This document shows, piece by piece, positions 43,415 to 64,000 of a stretch of DNA of 64,000 nucleotides. The notes beneath the pieces are model-generated. The model was given only the letters and a program-made list of their open reading frames with translations. It did not search any database and was not told where the DNA came from. The translations under genes and the position numbers were made by a program. The DNA is from Amoebidium appalachense (Eukaryota > Ichthyosporea), in the NCBI GenBank assembly GCA_963693365.1, contig CAVNZM010000005.1, positions 10,292,001-10,356,000 on the forward strand, given 5' to 3'. Numbering within the stretch: position 1 is the first letter of the stretch; each line of letters begins with the position of its first letter.

Positions 43415-44704
43415 CACACAACCGGATGCCCATACATGTTAAAATCTCATATATCATACCCTCCCGATACGGTATACAGTGTAGACAATAACAACACAGT
43501 GGAAATTCCCAGATATATGTATGTGTAAATGGAATTGTACCACTTTTCAAAACACTCACACAGCCTGAGACACACAACCATGTGCGCACACATCGTCGAG
43601 CACACGTGCAAGCGTGGCCCACCTTGAATAGATGCACTTGCAATTGGACGGGGCTTTTGGATGTGCAGGAGGGATGGTAAGGGAAAGGAGGGGCAAGTTG
43701 GTAGTGGGGTGACGGCGTGAATGCGGCTTTGGTGGTGGTGGTGGTTGGGGGTGGTGTGTGTGTGGGGGTGGGGGGGGGGGGGGGGGGGGGGGGGAGACGC
43801 CGAGTAGGAAGGCGAGGGCAGGGAACGGACGCCTCACGGGTGGAGGGAGGACGGGGGTCCGTGTTCCGACATTTTTATTTGTATTCATTTTGCTTCCTAG
43901 GCAACGGCAAAGCTGAGCCAAATGTCTGCATGTTGACAAATCTTTATGTAGGAAAATCAAAATATCACTTCATAGCAAGAGACTTATGCCATGATGATGA
44001 GTTTTAATATTGACCAATATGTCGGAAAGTTTTCTCAGTCAAAAACAAAGTCTAATATTGAGTTTTAATATTGACCAAAATGTCGGAACGTTTTCTCAGT
44101 CAAAAACAAAGTCTAATATTGAGTTTTAATATTGACCAAAATGTCGGAAAGTTTTCTCAGTCAAAATTAAAGTCTAATATTGACTCACTTCTAATGTTGA
44201 TTCAAAGGTTCTAATATTTACCGTGTGAGCAATTTAAGCAAAATAAAAACGGTTTTAGTGCGTTCTGCAAATAGACATCTACGCCCAGTTCAAGAAAACA
44301 GCAGTGCTTGTAACTATCCAACCGGAAATCGGCTGCCTTATCACACTACCAGTGCTTGGTTTTTTTGCTCCACCACTCATATCACTGGTAGTGGTGGTGG
44401 TGGTGGCAAGAATATCAGTGGTGGTGGACATAGGAGGGGTGGGTGTGCTTGTTGTGGGCGAACCGGCGTGTGTGAAGGCGGTAGTGCTATCATCGTGTGA
44501 GGGGGTGGTGGTGGCAGGGGAGAGAGATATGGAATTGGTGGTTGTTGTGGTGGTAGTGGTGGTTGTGGTAGTGGTGGTTGCTGGCATAGACACCTGGAGG
44601 CAACAAGCACGATGAGTTTGACTATGATTGATCCGCGCGTAACTACATTGAATAGTTGCTTTGTGAAAAACTAGTCAATTTTTCTCTTCATGGGGTCTGC
44701 CAGT

Positions 44705-44798
<94 letters not shown>

Positions 44799-45182
44799 CT
44801 GTGTACATGTGTGTGTGGACGGGGGAAACGGGGGGCGGGGGGAGGGTGCAGGGAAGGGTAGGAGAAGGATATGGCAATTTCAAACGGTTTTCAAAATTGG
44901 TAGGCTCTGTTGGAGAACAGGCAAATATCCAGTCTGATCAGTGCCCCCCCCCCCCCCTCCCCCCCCTCCCCCCCCCGGAGGGGGGGGGGGGGGGGCCAGG
45001 AGAGCGCACTGGAGCAGAGGCAAAGGTAAGAAGAAGGGGTGATTGGGGGGGGGGGGAGGGGGGGGGGGGGGGGGGGGGAGGAGGGGGAGTGGGACGGATA
45101 AAGGCGGGGAAAAGTGAAAAGGGGGTCATAGGAACATGGTTGGGTGGGTAAGTAGCAGTGCTAGTGCACACATTCACACGGC
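42968..45182. other. spacer with microsatellites and a 60-bp tandem repeat
   Basis: Poly-C at 43229-43256, (CA)n at 43343-43411 and poly-G at 43770-43793. Three copies of a roughly 60-bp unit (TTTTAATATTGACCAAAATG...) lie at 44002-44180, (GT)n at 44708-44797 and poly-G at 45045-45080. A minus-strand Thr-rich frame (44279-44587) is mostly an ACC/ACA triplet repeat. A plus-strand open stretch after AG at 43900 ends at TAA 44008. Neither is strong enough to call. Confidence 0.55.
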
Positions 45183-46544
45183 TCATGGGAGAGTGATATG
45201 CACCTTCTCAGTTATTCCCTTGGGTGACGTCCACACACATGTCTCTGAAGGGCACGCGTTTTCAGTGCACCAATCATCTGTAAGCTCCAGGTATTTGCTC
45301 TTGCACACGCGCGAGGACGGTAGCGGAGTTTTAACGACTGATTGTATCCAATCAAAATGGGCGGATACTTTGTAGAAGACACTGGGGATTTTGGGGTCGG
45401 CACACTCGATTCCTGCAAAGTTTACTATCCCAATCTGTGGGGAAACGTAAAAAGTCAATTAATGGTAGATTTTTATGAGTATCACGATTATAGGGGACTT
45501 GAGATTTAGGCCTAAAAATAGCGTAGTCTGACCCCCCCCCCCCCCCCCCCCCTCCAAATTGGGGGGGGGGGGGGGGGCAAGGATGAAGCTTTTGCATTGC
45601 GTTAACATACTGTATGATCACCTGCTACTATGATAGTACCTAATTAGATGCCTATGATCCAACCGGAGGCTTTGAATGATAGAAGTTGAATAAAGACTAG
45701 ATGGCTATGATCCAACCGGGGGGTTTGAGTGATAGAGTTGAATTTTCATTCATGTTATGGGCACCCAACATAAGTAAATCACACAAAGTCCTCTTATCAA
45801 CCCGTGCTACTAATTCTGTAACCGGGGAGGGGAGAGAGAGGGGGTGCCAGTGATGCTAGGGGATGACGGATGAGGCGGGGTTTGGGAGAGAGAAGAAGGA
45901 CCCAGAAAAAGAAATTCTATAGTACCTGCACGTCGTATGTCCCAGGGAGCACCAAAGGTCCACCGCTGTCACCAACACAGTCACCCTGCTTGGGTGTGCG
46001 CATGCAAGTTTGATTTTCGAAGATGGATACTTTGAAGTAGTATTCTCCATTGTCTAGCATTCTAAACTCGTCGGTGCATTCTCTGTTGAAAGAGAACCTC
46101 AGTTAGGTTACAAGTCACATTGCCAGTGATCTTGAAAACCTCAGTTAGGTTACAAGTCACATTGCCAGTGATCTTGAACCATGTATGTAATAGAACCGGA
46201 ATAATTTTTTTTAACGATACCTCGACATGGGGTTTTAAATTGTTAAACGAAAAAATGGGGCGGGGAGGAAGGGTGGGGAGGTGGGGGGTCATGTTCGTGT
46301 GCGTGTGTGTGTGTGTGTGTGTGTGCACGTGTGCACATGTGCGTGTGTGTATGTGTGCGCGCGGGTCTACGTAGTTACGTGTGTTTGTGTGGGTGCGTGG
46401 GTGAATGCGTGCGTGTGTGTGGGTGCGTGAGTGGATGTGTAGGCTACCACGGTGTGTGTGTGTATTATTCTGTGTCCCATGTTATGCCGTGACAGAATCT
46501 TGTGCCACGAGATTGGGGGGGGGGGGGGGGGGGGCCAGGGGGCA

Positions 46545-46576
<32 letters not shown>

Positions 46577-48275
46577 AGGTTAATTATTCATTCAATTTCC
46601 AATCAAGAGAGCAGCAGCGGCAAAGGATGTAATATGTCGGTTTGAACTTACTCCTGCGTGACTTGTGTCATGTTGAGTTCCTTCAATCTCATTGGCCAGG
46701 CCGTTTGGCTGTCGATGCTCGTAGTGCCCCAGCCAAGCACGGTGAATTTTTTGTCTACACCCTCATATCCATCCCCCCACCTACTCAGGGCCATAAACTC
46801 CTGAGAGGTGGAGCTTCGTGCAAGACGTAGAAGGCACAGGTCAGGATAGGACCGTCTGGATGTGTCGTCATCATCGTAGGTTTCTCTTACGGGCGGACAG
46901 ACGATTTCCTTGATCTGTTGAATGACGATTAAAAGGTGTCAGCAATATTATACAGTAAGAAGGAATTACCAAGCTTGGCAGGGTTCACGCGGTGCCACAC
47001 ACTGCAACAAATATTAGAGCCGGTGTACACCTTAACAATGTGCGGTTGTATAATCAAGCTGATGTAAGAATATATTGCCCAAGGCCTTGAATATTAATTG
47101 CAATTGTGCATGCACCTGCCCCCTTCGTATTTCGAAGGTTCTGCCATGTCTGCCTAACGGGCTCAGTTTAGAACGTATACGGTATGTAGGTCCCATGGGG
47201 CTGGTACCCACCACTATTCAGCGGTACTGAATAAGACCTCAAATCAAAAAGGCTCAAACCTTCATATTTCCTGGATCAGCCCGCCTGCCCTGCCCACCAG
47301 CCCACCCACCCATCTACCAGCTCACGCTCAATATACCCCCCCCCCCCCCCCCCCCCCCCCCCACGCATTTCTTCGAGATTTAAAAAATGCCTAAAAGAAT
47401 TCGGAGGAAGAGTGGAAAATAAGCTGGTAGAAAGCCTGTCACAGGGAAAACATGAAAGGTTAAACCGATAGCATGAACCGATGCATATCACTAAGTGGAA
47501 GTGGGAGTTTACGAAAACAATAACGAAAAACGAAAGGTTAAACCGATAGCATGAACCGATGCATATCACTAAGTGGAAGTGGGAGTTTACGAAACCAATA
47601 ACGAAAAACTGTCACCAGAAACTTTAGGGATCATCGCGTAGACGTACCGGAATAATATCGTATTCGTCTTGGTTGTTGAAAAGATTTCCACCAATGTAGG
47701 CCCACAGATACACAGGGGACTTGCTGCCACGCGGTGAGGTCCTGTTCACGCCAATCGGCTGCCTGTTTTCATCGTACAGCTGCTGAAGATTTGTTCTGCT
47801 GTCGACACAGTGGCGCGCAGTCAACACCCAGTCAGGCGCAATCAGACTGGCACCCTGTAGCGAGCAAAAATTAATACATTTTTACATGCACGGCAGAATG
47901 GTGAAGAATGAAGCATCTGTGATTGTGATGTTAGTTAGAGGCACCACATCACCATGCACATACACAGTCATGTCCACGATGTGCGTACGTGTGCACGCAC
48001 ATATAGCCATGGCTCGGACGTGGGCAACATATTGATGCATGTTCAAACAAACACAGACTTACACAATGATGCCATGTGTAGTTGACGTGGGGCAGGCTGG
48101 TTTCATTCCACGCCTGCTTCAATGCCACCATCCATGGAAATGTTGCATTTGTCTCCCTGCCGCCCACAATGCGCCGCTCACGATGGAACACTCTTTCAGG
48201 CTCTTCGGCCAGCGTCGGTGCCCCGGCAGCTGAGGCCAAAAGGACCGAAAAGGCAAATACTGACGAAAACACCAT
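45183..48275 (-). CDS. secreted chymotrypsin-family serine protease (five exons)
   Basis: Exons 48275-48063, 47854-47648, 46914-46652, 46082-45926 and 45434-45183 join in phase to about 363 residues, with GT-AG introns. A signal peptide covers about residues 1-19, followed by a short propeptide and the activation site R|IVGGRE. The catalytic triad is His in TARHC, Asp in YPDLCLLRL and Ser in GDSGGP. The pocket is unusual: the position equivalent to 189 is Gly rather than Asp, and the usual S-W-G at 214-216 is N-F-A, so trypsin-like Arg/Lys preference is not expected. A Cys-containing C-terminal extension of about 50 residues follows the protease domain. TTTATATA at 48436-48443 is the minus-strand TATA box. 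Introns contain 45-bp and 80-bp tandem duplications. Confidence 0.9.
46090..46180. repeat. 45-bp tandem duplication in a protease intron
   Basis: ACCTCAGTTAGGTTACAAGT...GTGATCTTGAA occurs twice in direct succession. Confidence 0.95.
47452..47610. repeat. roughly 79-bp tandem duplication in a protease intron
   Basis: GAAAGGTTAAACCGATAGCA...AATAACGAAAAAC occurs twice in succession, differing by one base near the end. Confidence 0.95.
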
Positions 48276-49835
48276 TTTATGTCTTTTATGCTCCTAAAAT
48301 TTGAAAATATAAAACAAAAAAAAGTAGGAATATGGGGCCGTGCACCGTTGCCATATGGCGTGTATGGCAGTGCCGTGCCAAACCGAACTCTTGATGTGTA
48401 ATGCTTCGAAACAGGTGAAACTTCCGGAGCGGATGTTTATATACCATCTGGAAGCGGGCTCAAAAATGCAAGCATTGTTACCTAACCAATAGGAGGCATG
48501 GTGCACGGGGTCTGAAAGTAAATGTGCACCAACGTCAGTAATGTGATAATGCTTATACTAGAGAAATAACATATTGACCCAGTTTCTTTGTTACTTAAAG
48601 CTAAATAATTTAAATGTACTTCTAATTGGCTGATTATATGCTCAAAAGTATCAGGGAATGGTCGTGAAAGCCTATTTAGTGTTGAATGGGGAGTTCGAGC
48701 CCGTATTCATTTCCAGCCAGGTCATCAAAGTTGCTATTGGCCAGATAGCTCATCCAATAAGAACCGGGCATAGATCACCAAATTGAATAACTGAAAACGA
48801 ACTTGGTTTACGGAACCCAGAAAAAAGAATACGTAGAGATAGGTCAAAAAACAAGCATGCATGTATTTTTGTATGTGAATATGTATGAGAAAAAACAAGA
48901 CGACTAGGTTCTGAAATAAATGGAGACAGAAACACCCGCATTCCGGGTGTACACCGGGAGTACATGCGCATTCCGGGTGCGTGCCGTGCTAATGAACCAG
49001 CGTTTATCGTTAGAACACATGATTGGTTGACAACAATCCAATACATAGTTGCGTTTTGGGGAAGTAGAACAATAAAAAGGAACACGCCAAAAATATAATA
49101 CATGACTCAAAGAAAAAATTTAATGTGTGTCTGCCAATTTTTATTAATAAATAAACATTACCACAAAAACCAGCGTGAGACGTTCACGAGCCTATGATAG
49201 ATCAGTCACCAGTGTTGTGTCAGTTGTCCAACAACATCAATATGATTGGTTACCTAATCACAGGGCCGTAGCTCTACATGATGTTTGATCAATAGAAGAG
49301 CAGCACCCAGTCATTCATCCCTGATTCATCCTCAGCCACGATTCACCTTACAGTCAAAGTGACTTGTCAACACAACGTTGTTGGGAGTTCGGTGTTAGGT
49401 AATGTGCTAAACGATGTTCCGTAGTGGGCGTTGATACTTCAGCACAAAGCACTGTTGTTGTTTTTGTAAGATATGCTGGCAACTGTGCACACTTCTTTGA
49501 GGATTAAAAGGTTTGGCAGGGCAAAGAAGGCTCGCTCAACCGAAAACCTCTGATAGTCTCCCGTGGTAGGTTATACGCAGGGCTACTATACAGTAAGGCT
49601 ACCGACCGTTTTTTGAGGCCCTGCTTACGCCGAAGAACACGTGCATGTTATTTGAGTGATACGCACGCATAAAGTTACACTCTCTTAGGACAGTGAAACC
49701 CTGGTTCAAGGGCGGGGTTCTATATAAACTGTAGAGTAGGTGGTTCAAAACGGAGGCCTACTCTCTCATGCAACCTCTGTGATTTAACTTGACAATTAGT
49801 AGGAGGTCTATGCTTGAAAAACATAGGTTTTAAAG
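48276..49835. promoter_or_regulatory. divergent host promoter region
   Basis: Between the protease and the fusion gene. Minus-strand TATA at 48443-48436; plus-strand TATATAAA at 49721-49728, about 110 bases before ATG 49836. NGATTGG motifs near 49021 and 49243. GCATTCCGGGTG is duplicated at about 48938 and 48967. No gene supported. Confidence 0.5.
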
Positions 49836-63800
<13,965 letters not shown>

Positions 63801-64000
63801 AGTGGAACGCTGCGCTCCACTTGTGGAATGCTGCGCTCCGGCGCATGTGCATGCAGGATGAATGCTCCTTGCGTGCACATGTACAGGCTTGGAGCAAGAA
63901 CCACACAGGAAAATTTGCCGCATTTTAAGCTCCCGTATGTACTCACACACACTGATCTACGCACACGAACACACACACACACACACACATACGGACATAC
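63801..64000. other. 3' region after the fusion gene
   Basis: A short tandem duplication (GTGGAA(C/T)GCTGCGCTCC at about 63802 and 63824) and (CA)n at 63968-63990. No polyadenylation signal is seen before the window ends. Confidence 0.5.

Overview
The window is eukaryotic nuclear DNA. It holds multi-exon genes with GT-AG introns, AATAAA signals and TATA boxes. Very large amounts of poly-C/poly-G, (CA)n/(GT)n and (CT)n fill introns and spacers. Nothing identifies the species. A Golgi-type fusion of a UDP-glucuronate-4-epimerase-like domain with a glycosyltransferase, compact promoters and intron-borne dispersed repeats would suit a protist or alga, but that is inference.

Layout. Left host flank (1-20 kb): a repeat-dominated stretch; an unrecognised multi-exon gene reconstructed from eight phase-compatible exons (5414-14563, +); and a single-exon RING-H2 E3 ligase gene (17144-17905, +). 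Junction zone (about 19.7-21.2 kb): a 71-bp imperfect palindrome with two TGACGTCA sites, a cluster of GGCGTCCAAT motifs, and a duplicated block.

Central island (about 21.3-41.4 kb, perhaps to 43 kb): densely packed intronless genes on alternating strands. It encodes an SF3 (D5/DUF5906-type) replicative helicase, a PD-(D/E)XK nuclease carrying the same C-terminal domain as the helicase, a C2H2 zinc-finger protein divergent from the helicase, a Fic-domain protein next to a patatin-like lipase, a MYND protein with an internal duplication, several coiled-coil proteins, a tail-anchored membrane protein, a very basic mini-protein, and two iteron-like repeat fields. One iteron field lies directly downstream of the helicase next to an AT-rich stretch. 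Divergent gaps hold TATAAAAGC-type promoters with CCAAT boxes. Convergent gaps hold repeats or hairpins. No capsid or polymerase gene was recognised. One in-frame stop, two apparent frame breaks and a 500-N gap suggest a decaying or imperfectly assembled endogenous virus-like (or plasmid-like) element. The helicase, Fic, lipase, nuclease and MYND frames are intact.

Right host flank (42-64 kb): a small secreted protein gene (42347-42967, +), a five-exon secreted chymotrypsin-family protease (45183-48275, -), and a seventeen-exon gene (49836-63800, +). The last encodes a type II membrane protein whose degenerate NAD-epimerase-like domain is fused to a nucleotide-sugar-type glycosyltransferase domain. 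A dispersed element ending in poly-C recurs in the host introns, always in the sense direction, and was not seen in the island.
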